DNA of 64,000 nucleotides. Source: Dentipellis sp. KUC8613 (lineage: Eukaryota; Basidiomycota; Agaricomycetes; Russulales; Hericiaceae). The position numbers and the translations under genes were made by a program. The stretch is taken from assembly GCA_002286715.1 (NCBI GenBank), contig NSJX01000027.1, positions 310,001 through 374,000 of the forward strand, written 5' to 3'. Under the pieces are notes generated by a model that searched no databases, was not told the origin of the DNA, and worked only from the letters and a program-made list of their open reading frames with translations. Positions 1 through 12,122 of the stretch are shown in pieces; the stretch's first letter is position 1; each line of letters opens with the position of its first letter.

Positions 1-1701
1 GTTTACCTCCACACGATGCTCCGCAAGACATTCAAGGTACTAGACCTGCTTGTCTAGAGCCTGAGCCTAAGTACTGAATGGCCTCTGGCGCCCACCGTGC
101 CATCACGTCAGCACGAACTGTGCATCTGACATGCTTTGGTGCTCATGGGTACCGGCAGGTATGACTGCCGCTGGTGTCGCGTGGGCAAATGCTGAAGGTT
201 AATAGTTTCATTCGCGCCTCTTTGCAACGGCCAAATTGGTCTTGGGATCTTCCAAATCAGTCCTTTGGCGCGTGTTTCATAGCACTACTTCACAGCGTCC
301 TCCTGTTCGACTGATCTTATCGGCTATCGTAGATCATCCAAGAACCGCATGTTCTTCCAGCACCTTCTTCGTGGCTGTCTCGATGCCTTCCCCTTGGACT
401 GGTGACTTGGTTGCATTCCGGCGGACCACCAGAACACAACAACTTTCTATGTCCGATGTCACCAGCCACGTCTGCCCCCCGAGGAAGTGTGTTGCCCCGC
501 ACTGTACCTGATCCAACCTCCCGTGCCTTCATCTGCGCTCGTAACCTGCTTTGCTAACATTTCCATATACGTCCTCGGACAATGCTTGAACTGTGCGGTT
601 GCGTGCTCGGATGTCCACGCAAGAAGGCAACCGCCATGTCGGTGCCCCACCATGCAACCGATCTAGGGATCGATGAGGATGCGCCTCGCCAGCTCACCTT
701 GCCATGATCCGTGGTTGCAACATGTTGACGACCCCGAGGCGGAAAACCCTCCGCTTGCGGGACGGCCCCGCATTACAATTAGGAAAATACAATTTCACGT
801 ATTTAAGGCCTCGTCGTTCACGGGCTGAACTCACCCCTCCGCCGCCTCCCATCTCCCCAGCGGACGTCGGCACCCCATCCATAGAACCAGCCCTCTCATC
901 ACCCCCATTCACCAACGACGATGTGCCACAGAGTTGTCGTTATGATGACTTTCGCTTGTGGTGATCAGGAGCCAGTCTCTGATACCAAGGTTGCTTTCAT
1001 TGCTTCGTTCTAGTGATTTTTGGACTGACAGGATGCGCACAGAGCGACTGCGGCCAGTCCAACTGCAGGTACAGCACTGCTCATCCACAGAACTGCCCGA
1101 ACTGTAGGTGCAGATCCTGGTGCGTACTTGAAAGCTTGTACCGGACCTATTGACTGACGACATTACCGGCAGGATGGAACCGCCGCAGACAAGCTCCCAG
1201 GGAACGAGCTCGGAGCAGTGCAGCATGTGCCGCAGACGCTGAAGGTTGCCGAGCGTTGGTATGGGATTCCGGTGATGTCAGTTGGCGCTTATAATTATGG
1301 TCGTGTGTCTGGTGTCCAGGTGTCCCTAACCTATTGTCTGACCGGGTGCCGTCGGGAAACACACGATGTGTGCTCGTCAGATGGCCCACTATATAACGTT
1401 CGCTGGGGCGGGCTTCCTCACTGTATATATCACCACTTCGCATTCCTTATGCACTTCCCTTCGCTATTATTTATGCTCTGTTGTTGCGATAGAGGGTGGT
1501 CGGATCAGGCACGCGGGATAGAAGATTGGCAGAAGCCGGATAAGTAATGACTCTGAGGCTGTCAAACGTAGTCGTGGCCAGAAGCGGAGATCCATTGATA
1601 CTTACACTATCTTATCTGCCTGCTATCGTGAACGTGGAATACTGCACTTTCACAACGACTTCACTCTTCCTGACACAACTCTCTAAGCATCTCCGACCAT
1701 C
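1..1701. other. No gene recognised (left edge)
   Basis: I see no open frame here with a recognisable domain or a convincing splice chain. The short open frames overlap one another on both strands and mostly lack ATG starts. The last few hundred bases must hold the promoter and 5' leader of URC4, which begins just to the right. A gene running in from the left edge cannot be excluded. Confidence 0.5.
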
Positions 1702-3421
1702 ATGAACCTCGGTAACACAGGCTTGACGACCCAGCAGCGTATTGAGTACCTGCGCACCCTTCCAGCCATTCGCGAGCGATGCGGACGCGTCTACGACTTG
1801 GCTAAGCAGGACAAGCTGCAGTATTTCGATTACCATCCTGACAAGGAAAGCGGCGTCGTTGATTATTGCATCAGCGTCATGAAGGTATGTGAACACATTC
1901 CATACAACTGTCTGGCAATAACAACTCTTGTCTAGCGCGATTATGGAACCAAGTTCGCTGCGGTAAGTATAGTCACGGCATTGCCCAACGTGTCTGAGAC
2001 GGAATTCAAACTTCTACTGCCATGCTTCGTTTTGCCAACTATAGATCCCTCCACACAGCCGCTGGAGACACCTGGACGCGGGGATAGCTCGCGTTGAACC
2101 CTTGATTGAACAATGGAAGGCCTCCGCCTCGCCTCCTGATTCAAAAGAGATAGCCAAACGCTTAATCGACCTCTTCTTGGTTTCGGTTCTACTCGACGCA
2201 GGTGCAGGCAACGAATGGAAATATACCGATGCCGCATCGGGGGCGTCTTTCACCCGCTCAGAAGGGCTGGCGGTTGCAAGCTTCAACATGTTCGCGGAAG
2301 GATTTTTCTCGGGTGACAAAGAACAGCCATATAGAGTCGACGGTAGGTCATCCGCCTGATCCCTAACCCCGATCCTGGACGAGCACAGACATTGGCTGAT
2401 GATAGGTTGATTGCTGCACGTTATGCAGCGGCAGGATTAGCCCAGATTACTGCGGATGGTACCAGACGGGCCATGCAAGTGGGCGACGCCAACCCCATGG
2501 TCGGCCTCGAGGGTCGCGCCTCCCTTCTGCTCAATCTGAGCCGAGCGCTGAGGGAAAATCCGACGTTCTTCGGAACTGAGGGTCGGCCAGGCAACATGCT
2601 GGGTTAGTTGAAACGGAGGCATTCTTCATGGCATACACTGACGGTACCTGGGTCCAGACTTCCTAGAATCCGAGTCCATCTCAGACGGCTCAAGCCGCCG
2701 TGTACCCATCGCAGCCCTGTGGCACGTCTTGATCACTGGGTTGGCGCCCATCTGGCCTACGGACCGTACGACTTTGGGGGGCGTGCCGCTGGGGGACGTG
2801 TGGCCATGTGACGCTCTGAAGCCATACGCAACGGGCGAGGGAGATGAACTTGTGCCATTCCACAAGTTAACCGGCTGGACGACGTATAGCCTCATCGAAC
2901 CCATCGAGAAAATCCTGGGGTGGAAGTTTGTGGGGGTGGAGGATATGACCGGCTTGCCGGAATACCGCAATGGTAGGTTGTTACTTGCGGCTCGCGTCCC
3001 GTTCCACGTGTCGTTGACATCGTGCCCGTCGGTGCAGGTGGCCTTCTGGTGGATTTAGGTGTCCTGACGCTCAAGGAATCTGCCTTACCTGCCTCATTCT
3101 ACCCGCTGCCTTCCTCCAAAATACCCCGCGTCCCCCCCTCCCATCCTGCCGTGATTGAATGGCGCGCAATGACCGTCATCGAGCTGTACGGTTTCCTGCT
3201 TGCCCTCGTGACCTTCAAGGTTTACTCATATGCACTTCAAACGCAGTGATCGCATCGCAGAACAGATCCGTCAGAAGCTCGGGTTGTCTTCAGAGCAGCT
3301 GACTCTTGCGCAGGTCCTCGAAAGCGCGACCTGGAAGAGCGGGCGGCAGATCGCCAAGGAACTTCGGCCTCAGAGCGGAGGTCCGCCCATTGAAATCCAA
3401 AGCGACGGAACGGTGTTCTAG
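1702..3421 (+). CDS. URC4: URC4-type uracil catabolism protein (DUF1688)
   Basis: URC4 proteins (DUF1688) belong to the fungal URC pathway, which lets cells use uracil as a nitrogen source; their exact reaction is unsettled. Seven exons fit: 1702-1884, 1936-1962, 2045-2342, 2435-2602, 2658-2972, 3038-3185 and 3247-3421. They total 1314 nt, exactly 437 codons plus stop, in phase throughout. Family landmarks are the N-terminal YLRTLPAIRERCGRV, IPPHSRWRHLDAG, NPMVGLEGRASLL, GLAPIWPTDRT, GDVWPCDAL, LVPFHKLTGWTTYSL and the C-terminal IEIQSDGTVF. The third intron (2343-2434) has a nearer alternative acceptor that would add residues; I chose the one giving the conserved GLAQIT segment. No other URC gene is in the window. 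I am confident of the family, less so of each splice site. Confidence 0.93.
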
Positions 3422-4604
3422 ATGAATCGGAGGGGCCGGTACGATGTGCCACAAGTCGACGGGGTAGAGGTGAGGTAGCGTAGTGCCAAACGAACCGTGA
3501 GTTGTGTGTGACTGTGTGCCACTGTGTATACTATAAGCAGCCGATGGGGAAGGCTACTACAGGCAATACCAATTACCATGATGCGAACACGAGCGTTCCT
3601 CTCTTCTCGCCTCAGGCCTCAAGCTTCGCGACAGAGCGGCAGGACCAGCGGCAGCAGGCGGCAGCTGGTCAAGAGACTTCAGCATTTTGAAATTCCCAGC
3701 GGTTCGATCTGCCCGGATGGCATCAATTCACCGTTCCAGCACACCAAATTCGCACGGAAGGACTTCAGAAGGGCGGCAGCACGGCCCACATTGACCATAT
3801 CCGCAACACGAGGTCTGGAGAACTGTTTCAGTCCGAGCACCTCGTGCGAGGCGGCCCTCGCTGGGAACCTCCCCCGCTTTCGTGCTCCTCCCAAATGAAG
3901 TCCAACTTGCACGGCGGAACATGTTTCCTACTATGCTCCTAGACCGTCCGATCGTTCTGGCGGCTCTTCGCGGGAGTGTCTGCGCCCAGAACGTCCCATG
4001 CATACTGAGCGCGGTGCGGTTCTGCCTGATGCCACGAGTTCTGTTGACCCTGAATAGTGGGAGGCAGCGGCGTCCAGCACCGTGCAGTACGCGCAACGTT
4101 GCCGACTCCGAGCCCACCCCAAAACCCAAAACAAACATGTGCTCCGCTGCCACAAACACGCCGAAAAAACGATGCCACACCATTACCCTCACGCCAGGCG
4201 GAGAATAACATGTCGAATAAATTACAAGTTGTCCTATGCTAGATTCACAAAATGTCCACGCAGATCAGATAGTGTGTGACCTGTCTCCCGCCTGCAGCTC
4301 TTCCAGCCTTCCTGACATGTATCGTATGTGTAACCCTACGAGCCCAGATAATCGTCGATGCCATCTTCCTTCCAGCGCGCTGAATGAGGAGCGTGCGCCT
4401 CTCGTGTCCCACCAGGCCTTGCGATAATCTACGCAGATCATTTACACCACCACCGTCGCCGTCGCCGTCAGCCAGGATCAGCGCAAATCTCAACTCCGTC
4501 GCGACAGGCGAAACCGTCTCCGCCCACAGGCAGCGAAATACGAAGTCGCGCGTCGTGCGGACGAAGTACGTTGCGCGCCGGCGGTAAATGAAACGACGAG
4601 CGGA
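3422..4604. other. Convergent intergenic region
   Basis: This lies between the 3' ends of URC4 (+) and the sugar transporter (-) and should hold both terminators. A minus-strand open frame of about 150 codons around 3728-4192 is Arg/Cys-rich, has no recognisable motif and overlaps other frames of similar length. I do not call it a gene. Confidence 0.5.
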
Positions 4605-7600
4605 TCAATATCGCTTTCTCAGCTCTGTTGCTAGACGCCAGCAGATGACGAACGCTATGGCGGACGACAATCCACCCAAGCTGCGTCGGAAAGGCGTCCC
4701 GACAGGCACGCGGTCAGCTCATCGTCCATTACCCCGAGCGGTAGCTGTTCTTAGTCACTCACCGAAAGATTATGGCTACCGCGTTCGGGCCCTCAGGGAC
4801 TACGACGTCACTGCCGCCATCTTCATCCTGTCGGTGCAGCAGCGCATACGTAGCGTTTCCTATGACCTGAGCAACGGTAGAATTGCCGGGCGCTGTGCTG
4901 TTCGACATGGAGCCAGGCGGTGTCTTTCCGGGGTGTGCCCCGTGGAGGACTGACTTGTCGGGCTCGAAGATGGCGAAGATGAGAGACGACAGGCCGGTGA
5001 CAAGGAACTGCGGCACGACGATGAAAATGTTGTGTATACCCTATCCGAACGACCAGGTCAGTAAACGCGGTGGATCGCTCCTTGCAGGCAAGATGGCGCG
5101 GATGGACTTCGCTAACTCACAATGATGATCCCGGCTTTGGCAGCCAGGCCCGCCTGCTTGGGTCTTCGCCGCCCGCCGCTTTCATAGTCCAGGGGAGCCC
5201 TGGCTTCGCCGTCGTCTGCCATGTCCACCCCGCTCCGCCGTGCATCGGCGTTCCCCATAATTGCGGTAGTCCCACGCGCCCGCCCCTCATCGTCGCCTCC
5301 GTCCTCACTGCCATCATTTTCCTCTGGCGCGCGAACGTCGTCCCATACCCCCTGCCCCATATCCTCGCCGTCGAAGACAGCACGTTGCTCCAGGCTTCGA
5401 CTTCGACTTCGACTTCTGCTCGACCTGCTGGCTGCCGCACCCTCAGCGATGACGTCATCATCTTCTTCGTCCCGTCCAACAAGAAACTGTTCCTCCTCTC
5501 TTTGTGGTGTGCGCGTATCGGCTAGTAAGATTGACTGCGCATCGTCGGGGTCTAGCCCATCTTCAGAGTCCGGAGTCGTGAGGATGGCCTCAGCGAGCTG
5601 TGCAATATTAAATTAGCTATAAAAGCACGATGGTTTCTCGCCCTCAAGAACGTACGAGAGAGAAAGGAGCCCATTGCGTTATGCCCCAGGAGAAGCCCGT
5701 GATAGTCATCAAGAAGGTCGCGCCTCCTACGCTGTCTGTGAAACTGATCAACAACGTCAGTTGATGGTCGGAGAGGACGAGAGCAAAAAAAAAAGGGAAC
5801 GAGTTCTCTGGCTACATTGTCCGCATACCCTCATGGCCTTGAGCCATGGCCACAGACCACGGAAGCGACAACCTTGAAAACAGACTCACAATGTAGCAAA
5901 CATGCAGAGCGTAAACACCGCGTGCGACATCGCCCACAGCGTGGCCAGGTGTATTTTTCCCACTCTGCTCCACCACTTCTCCCACCACTTCATGCCCTCC
6001 TCTCCGCGCGCATCCACGTCCGGGCCCTGCCACGCCGGTCCGACGCGCCGGCGTGTTTCGTTCACGATAAAAGGTGCGAGTACGTTAGTTGCGAGCGCGA
6101 GGAGCGCGGAGTACAACTGTGCACGCGCGCCGAGACGCGTGGCTTCATCGTCGGCGGCAGAAGGTTCTGCAGGGGCACGGGGCGCGGTTGACGCCGCTGG
6201 CGATAGCGAGCGGCGATAGAGGTCACCGATATAGAGTGTTGTGTAGAAAAGGATAGGAAACCATGCCAGCCACGCACTATGGACATGAAGCGTGAAGCGC
6301 CGTCAAGATTAGCTCGTGACACGCCATTCCAAATGCAGCAAGACGCACAAAAATTGAATTATGCACTGCGGAAGGTGGCCGGTTCCGTTGCAACGGTGTG
6401 AGTATCGCGTCATGATGGGCAAGGGGAGGCGGAACGCACGATCTGGCGAATGACATAGGGAAGTGTGCGGGCATTCTCCCAGAGCTCGCGCAATTCTCGA
6501 CGGAAGCTTTTCTTTGCCTGGCTGAAGGTCCGTCGTAGGATTCATGTAGAAAATGGGCCGAATCAAAATCGAAGTCCAGTATATTGAGGGAAAAGACATC
6601 GAAGCCGTCAGTATTGAATTAAACGATAAGATTACGCGCATATATGCGCTTATGAAGCACGTACCCGCTACGGCTGCCAACAAAAATGCGCTCCTTGACC
6701 ATAGACGCGGTCCAGAGGTGTGTGCCGATAATGAGAATAGCAGACATCACCGAAAGAAGTTGCAATTCGGAGCGGTGTTCGCCAAATATATTCGGGAATA
6801 GACTTGGAAGGTCTATGTTGCCACTAGTGGGATGCTTGTTAGAGGCAGACAATTAACGGAGGGGATTTGAGGTCAATTAAAATAGGTTGTCGGTGTATGG
6901 GGTAGACTACAGATAAAAATAGAGATGAAAATACCCACATAAAAAATCCTGCCACACTTCCGATGCCCAACATACGCGCAGCCCACGCGTTCCCACTCGC
7001 CTGAGTTGATGGTGGAAGAGTGTCGACCAGTAAAGCTCGATCAACAGCTTGTACTAATGTCGAAATGAATATATGAGCGACAGCATTGTGGAAAAGAACG
7101 TACCTGCATTGATTCCAAAATCTATGCAATATATAGCTAGAATGGCAAGCCCCACTGTTAGTGCATCATTCTGCAAACGGTCAATATGAGGTTGCGCCGC
7201 CAAGCCACGAGCGGAAGAGAGTAGACGCACAGCAGATGAACCGAAAGTTGTTACTATGCTAGCCACCTGACGGGTAAACCCGAGCAGAAGGATCGCGACG
7301 GAGCACAAGGCGACACCAGACAGTATATACGGACGTCGCCTGCCGAAACGTGACTTTGAATTGTCGGCGAGAACCCCTGGAACAAGGAAATTGGACTCAA
7401 GATGAGATGACCTGAGAAAACAGCCGCACCTATCAGGGGCTGGACGACGAGGCCCGAGATAGGACCTGCCAGAAAGACCATAGCCATCAAGGACTTAGAC
7501 ATTCCTAGTGAAATAAGATATGGTGACGCTAGCAGCCACAATGAAGTCTCAGCCACCGGCTCACGGCTAACGCACAGAAGAGTTGCACGCACCATATGAC

Positions 7601-7764
7601 ATCTCAACGGACCACATAACCTGGACTCCGACAAGACCAATGGTCAGGACGGGTAACTGGGACCAGCGAGGGCCGAGAATTCTCGCAACGCCCTCGAAGT
7701 GCGCGTCACCATCATCGTTAGCCGTCTCCGCGTCGGCGAGCGGGAGGGCGCTGAAGCCCGTCAT
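4605..7764 (-). CDS. SLC45-type MFS sucrose/alpha-glucoside transporter
   Basis: Plasma-membrane sugar:H+ symporter of the major facilitator superfamily, related to fungal Sut1 and plant/animal SLC45 carriers. Seen in order: GVQVMWSVEMSY in helix 1, SPYLISLGMSKSLMAMVFLA, then across a spliced junction (G|GTGCGG...CCAG|GG) the hallmark LADNSKSRFGRRRPYI of the loop 2-3 motif. Next come SVAILLLGFTRQVASIV, VQAVDRALLVDTLPP with helix 4, a long variable cytosolic loop with an acidic EVEVEVE run near 5400, and IFAIFEPDKS near the last helix. The final exon reads RLGGLSSAIAFVICWRLA and stops at 4605-4607. I use ATG at 7764, the only in-frame ATG before helix 1; the open frame extends further upstream without an ATG. 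At least seven introns. Substrate is inferred from family only. Confidence 0.88.
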
Positions 7765-8033
7765 TCGCCGTGTGCGTCTGAAGCGTTGGTGTGTTGGCTG
7801 GTATAAGTGCACACTTGAGTACCTTCTCTTCGTGACCAGAGGGTCGTGCTCGTCGTTGTCGTCGTCGTCAGTGGCGTTGAGACGCCGTAGACGCGTACTG
7901 GTTTGGCCTGAGCGTGCCTGCCAGCAGACGTGACCGACACGTGAACCTAACCCCGCGTCGCGCGTCCTTCCAGCCGCCTGCAACCACCGACAGGCGCTAG
8001 CACTTCATCGACATCTGTACAGACCGCTGCATT

Positions 8034-9916
8034 ATGGAGGTGCTGAGCTCTCTTCCGAGGTAAACACTATCTCATACTTCCCTGCACTTGTTGACCCAGC
8101 CACTCTTAGCTCCGAGGCCTGGTCATTTTTAACCAGGTCGAAACTCGTGTCCATCTCCAAAGTCTCGTCACGGAGCGACCCTCAGTCCATCTCCAAAGCA
8201 CAGAATGTGCTCAATTGCGAGATCAACGACGCTCTGAAGGCTATTCGCTCCGTCAAGACCTTGCGTAACTCGCTGCTACCCATCCACCGTCTCCCACCCG
8301 ACATCCTGTTCAAGATATTCTACATTATAGCCACCCAAAAGTATGCTCATATTCATATCACCGCAGAATCAGGGAAGACATCGCCACGATACTGCAAACC
8401 AATGGACATTTACAAGCTCACGCACGTCTGCCGGCACTGGAGAGACCTCGCCTTGCAATTTCCGCTGCTCTGGACTGACATCCCGTTGCAAGAGGCCAAA
8501 TGGGCGCACGAGTTTCTCCTTCGATCCCAGAGCGCTCCCCTCTCTCTGCTCGTCGAGTTCTCCTCAAAGGAACTGTCTCCAGCTATCAATTCTGCTCTTT
8601 CAAACTCAGATCGTATACAGAGACTCACTCTGAGGGGACCCATCGTCTCGTCCCTCACTAGTCATATTGCTCCCGCACCGGCCCTCGAATCACTCACAGT
8701 CAAGGCTGTCTGGACCCGTGACTCTTATAAAACGGATGCACTTCTATGGTCGAAGCTTTTCGCCAAGGAGGCTCCGAAATTGCGTCGCATCATCACTCAA
8801 AAAATCAGCTTCCCTTGGCACTTGACCGTCTTTAATAACCTGACACACCTGGAAGTTCACCTAGCGTCACACAAGCCGCCACACGCGGCTGACGGCCCTC
8901 GCACAGCATCCGTAGATGAAATCTCTGAGTCTCTTCAGCGGATGCCCAACCTCACAGCGCTTATACTGCACAATTGCATACCCGCATTTCCTCCAAACAC
9001 ACCGGTGGAGCCTTGCACAGATCATGTCGTACATCTCCCCTCCGTCATGTTTCTTTCGCTGGCAGGGCCCTTACTGGACTGCGTTCTGCTCGCGCAGCGG
9101 CTGATCGTTCACGCTGATGCTTCTCTCGCATACGACTGTAACATCGACGAGCGCAAGCTGCCGGACGACTTATTTTCCAAGTCATTGAGGTCAGCCAGTA
9201 GTTTAGCGTCCAGAATTCCGCAAACACTGTCCGTAGCGTATTCGACGATGCGGCTCTCGTGCAAGCTTTGGGATACGCATAGTCTCAAAATCAAGAGCAC
9301 CAAAAAGTGGTCTGCAAGGCCGTTTCTCTCCATCACATGGAACGCTTCTGATGCTCTACGCGATGAGGCACTCGAAGACGCGAGAGCCAAGATATCCAGG
9401 GAAGCGCAGAGTCTCTTTCGAACGTTCCCCCTGAACAACGTTCGGGTCCTTGAGGGTGACCTCGGTTGCACACTGCTGGACCCCGGTTGGAAAGGCGTCG
9501 AGGACTGGGATGAAAATTGGCGCGCAGTCGACGACTATTACAGAGTCTGGGGGCGCGCGACTGCAGTCGAGAAGATCCTGATCAGTGACTCCCTGTCGTC
9601 TCTCCTCGAAGGATGGGCGGAGCCCGCTACCATCTCTGAAGAAACACCGAACGCGCCAAACCAATACCTTTTCCCGTGTTTGAAGAAACTGTATATTCAT
9701 GCCGTAGATTTCTGTAACGCAGATTCCGACTATGTGGACCCAGGCGACCTCGAACAGACACTCAAGGAACGCAATCAGCTGGGATTCGCTCTGGACGAGC
9801 TGACGATTCGGGGTTGCAGGATCGATTTTGAACACATTTATGCCCTCAAGAAGGTCGTGAAGAAGGTTAATTGGGACGGTGATGATTATGGTCTTGGAGA
9901 TCGGGACGATTGTTGA
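8034..9916 (+). CDS. F-box protein
   Basis: Probable substrate adaptor of an SCF ubiquitin ligase. Two exons: 8034-8059 (MEVLSSLP...) and 8110-9916, joined by a 50-nt intron with GTAAAC donor, CTTGTTGACC branch-like site and TTAG acceptor. This is needed because the long second exon has no ATG before the F-box. The F-box follows a predicted helix: NSLLPIHRLPPDILFKIFYI, then LTHVCRHWRDLALQFPLLWTDI, the typical Agaricomycete arrangement. The rest (about 450 residues) shows scattered leucine-rich segments such as LTHLEVHL and LTALILHNC but no regular repeats. The start is only about 270 bp from the divergent sugar transporter ATG. Family call is strong; the target is unknown. The F-box gene at 49428-51233 has the same layout. 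Confidence 0.88.
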
Positions 9917-10758
9917 CTGGTACCTGTCGATGATTTCAAGCTCGTTGGCCTGGTCTTATTCCTTCCTTGCTCCTCTTTCACCCCGAAGCTCGATATCACG
10001 GATTTGCTCCGCAGCACATCTTCTTGGAACTTCACTGGACTTCATCGGGCTTAGGCCGACCGCCTCTCTTGTCGCCATGCATCGCACTGCCTCTTGAGCA
10101 CGGCGCACCCCCCGTGACTAGCTTCTGCAGCCTTTTCGTCAGAAATGTCTTGTGCGCCACAAACGCTAGCCGTCTTTGGAGTACTTCTGGCAAGGCCTGT
10201 CATCTCAGCTGCAAAACCTGCGAGGCCAATCACCTGTCACACTCCCCAGGCGTATCAATCGAGGTGCTGCTCAATAAGCGTACACTGTACTTACATGCAC
10301 CACCGTTTTCTCTATAGTCAGATACGTCACCACTCGCCATTACATTCCCGTGGCAAAATGTATCTACAATCATGACCTTGCACTCACAGCACCCGTTGAC
10401 GGCCCGCTCACCATCGCCATACAGTGCACGATGTATCGGTCATCCGGGGGTAATATATTTACCATCTGCAGTACTGCAGACAGAATAAGTACTCACTGTC
10501 ACGGTCGTGGTGTAGCCTTGAGATCTAGGGTTAGGTGCAATGCTTATAGTCGAGTGCTATGACTTCATCGAGCCCTGCCGCGTAGCCTAGGCCAGAATGA
10601 CACCGGCTACCGCACCCATAGCACTAAGTAGTCCTTCCAACCCCTCGTGAACGACGTGTTCATCCCTCCTCTCACCAACTCTACCGTAGCACCACCCGCG
10701 ATCCACGCTGAAGCCTAGCATCACACGACTCATTTCCAGCACACTATTACGCCTCAAC
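9917..10758. other. Intergenic, no gene recognised
   Basis: Separates the F-box gene from the methyltransferase gene, both on plus. It must contain the F-box terminator and the methyltransferase promoter. No motif-bearing open frame was found. Confidence 0.5.
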
Positions 10759-11807
10759 ATGGCGTGGTTCTCCACCGGAAAGACCAACAGCGACCTGATC
10801 GCAAACATGTCGCGCAACGGCATCCTCAAGTCCGATCGCGTGTACGAGGTGAGCAGCACACCGCGCGTAGGCGGCCAGCCGGCCGTATCATACGAAGGAC
10901 GACGCTTCATCTGCACGGCAGGCCATGGAGAAGGTCGATCGAGCACACTACGTGGTCGACAAGGCCGATGCGTACATCGACTCGCCGCAGTGAGTATGGC
11001 TGCCTGATCATGACGTCCGGGGAAGGCGCAGCGCAGACTCACTGAGCTGTCTCGTCTCGAGGTATATCGGACACGGCGCGACCATATCAGCGCCACATAT
11101 GGTACGTACGCCAAGGCGACATGTCTACAACTAGGCTGTGCTCAGCTCACGCTGTCCCGACAGCACGCGCACGCCGCCGAGATCCTGCTCGAATACCTGC
11201 GCCCGGGTGCTCGCGTGCTCGACGTCGGGTCCGGGTCCGCCTACCTCTGCTCCGTGTTCCACCGCCTCGTCACTACGTCGGACGGCGCCAAGGGGCGCGT
11301 CGTGGGGATCGAGCACATCCCGGAGCTCGTCGAATGGAGCAAGGAGAACGTGCGGAAGGACGGGCTCGGCGCCGCGCTCGATGACGGCGAGATCATCCTG
11401 GTTGCGGGCGACGGGCGGCAGGGTGCGTGTTCTTTCAATTGTGCCGTGCACCGCCTCTGGTGACGGTGCGAGGCCGGCTGATAGAGCGGTTGTGTTTGTG
11501 ATGCAGGGTATCCAGAAGGGGGCCCTTATGATGCGATCCATGTCGGCGCTGCGGCGCCCACGCTGCCGCGGTCGCTTGTCGACCAGCTTGCGACGCCTGG
11601 AAGGATGTTCATCCCGGTAGGGACGGGCGCGCAGGAGGTGCTGCAGGTTGACAAGCATGCAGACGGAAAGGTAACCGAGAAGACTCTCTTTGGTGTCATG
11701 GTGAGATTAAATGGCTTGGCTTGGCTGGTGGAGGCGATGCTCACCTGCCGTTCGAACAGTATGTCCCATTGACGGATAGAGCGAAGAGCGATGACGGGCC
11801 TCGATGA
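10759..11807 (+). CDS. Protein-L-isoaspartate O-methyltransferase
   Basis: SAM-dependent repair enzyme that methylates isoaspartyl residues in aged proteins. Six exons: 10759-10848, 10922-10989, 11062-11101, 11164-11422, 11507-11700 and 11760-11807. They total 699 nt, giving 232 aa, close to the usual 220-230 aa of PCMT. Motifs: EKVDRAHYV near the N terminus, [15 protein letters not shown] (the family's pre-motif substrate loop), motif [12 protein letters not shown], motif II-like [14 protein letters not shown], and GRMFIPVG near the C terminus, ending [14 protein letters not shown]. The start is the first ATG, followed by [17 protein letters not shown], a typical eukaryotic PCMT opening. Very sure of identity. 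Confidence 0.96.
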
Positions 11808-12122
11808 GCGGCTGGTTTCGGATGCTGAAGTGCTGACAGGAAGAACTTATGGACTTGTTGTATCCATTTCTACGATTGTACTACTACATGCTTGCTCTTA
11901 CCTGCCGTCATGCCATTGTCAAGTGGACTTTTCTGCTCGTTCAAGGGGGAGATACACAACCCTAACCCCTGTGCAGCACGGCCCCGATAATGACGTTAGG
12001 AGAAATAGTTGGGCGCCCCGATAGCGTTCGACCGTACGCCGCCGCGGCTCTAGAGCACAAGCACTCCAGCCTTGGCATGTCCACCACGCACCTCTCTCTC
12101 TCCCTGCCACTACGATAGGTTC

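Noticed and set aside
7765..7983. N-terminal extension of the sugar transporter frame
   Set aside because: The frame is open but has no ATG, and an upstream exon would have to overlap the divergent F-box gene start.
10526..10536. Telomere-like CTAGGGTTAGG
   Set aside because: A single occurrence with no tandem copies; chance.
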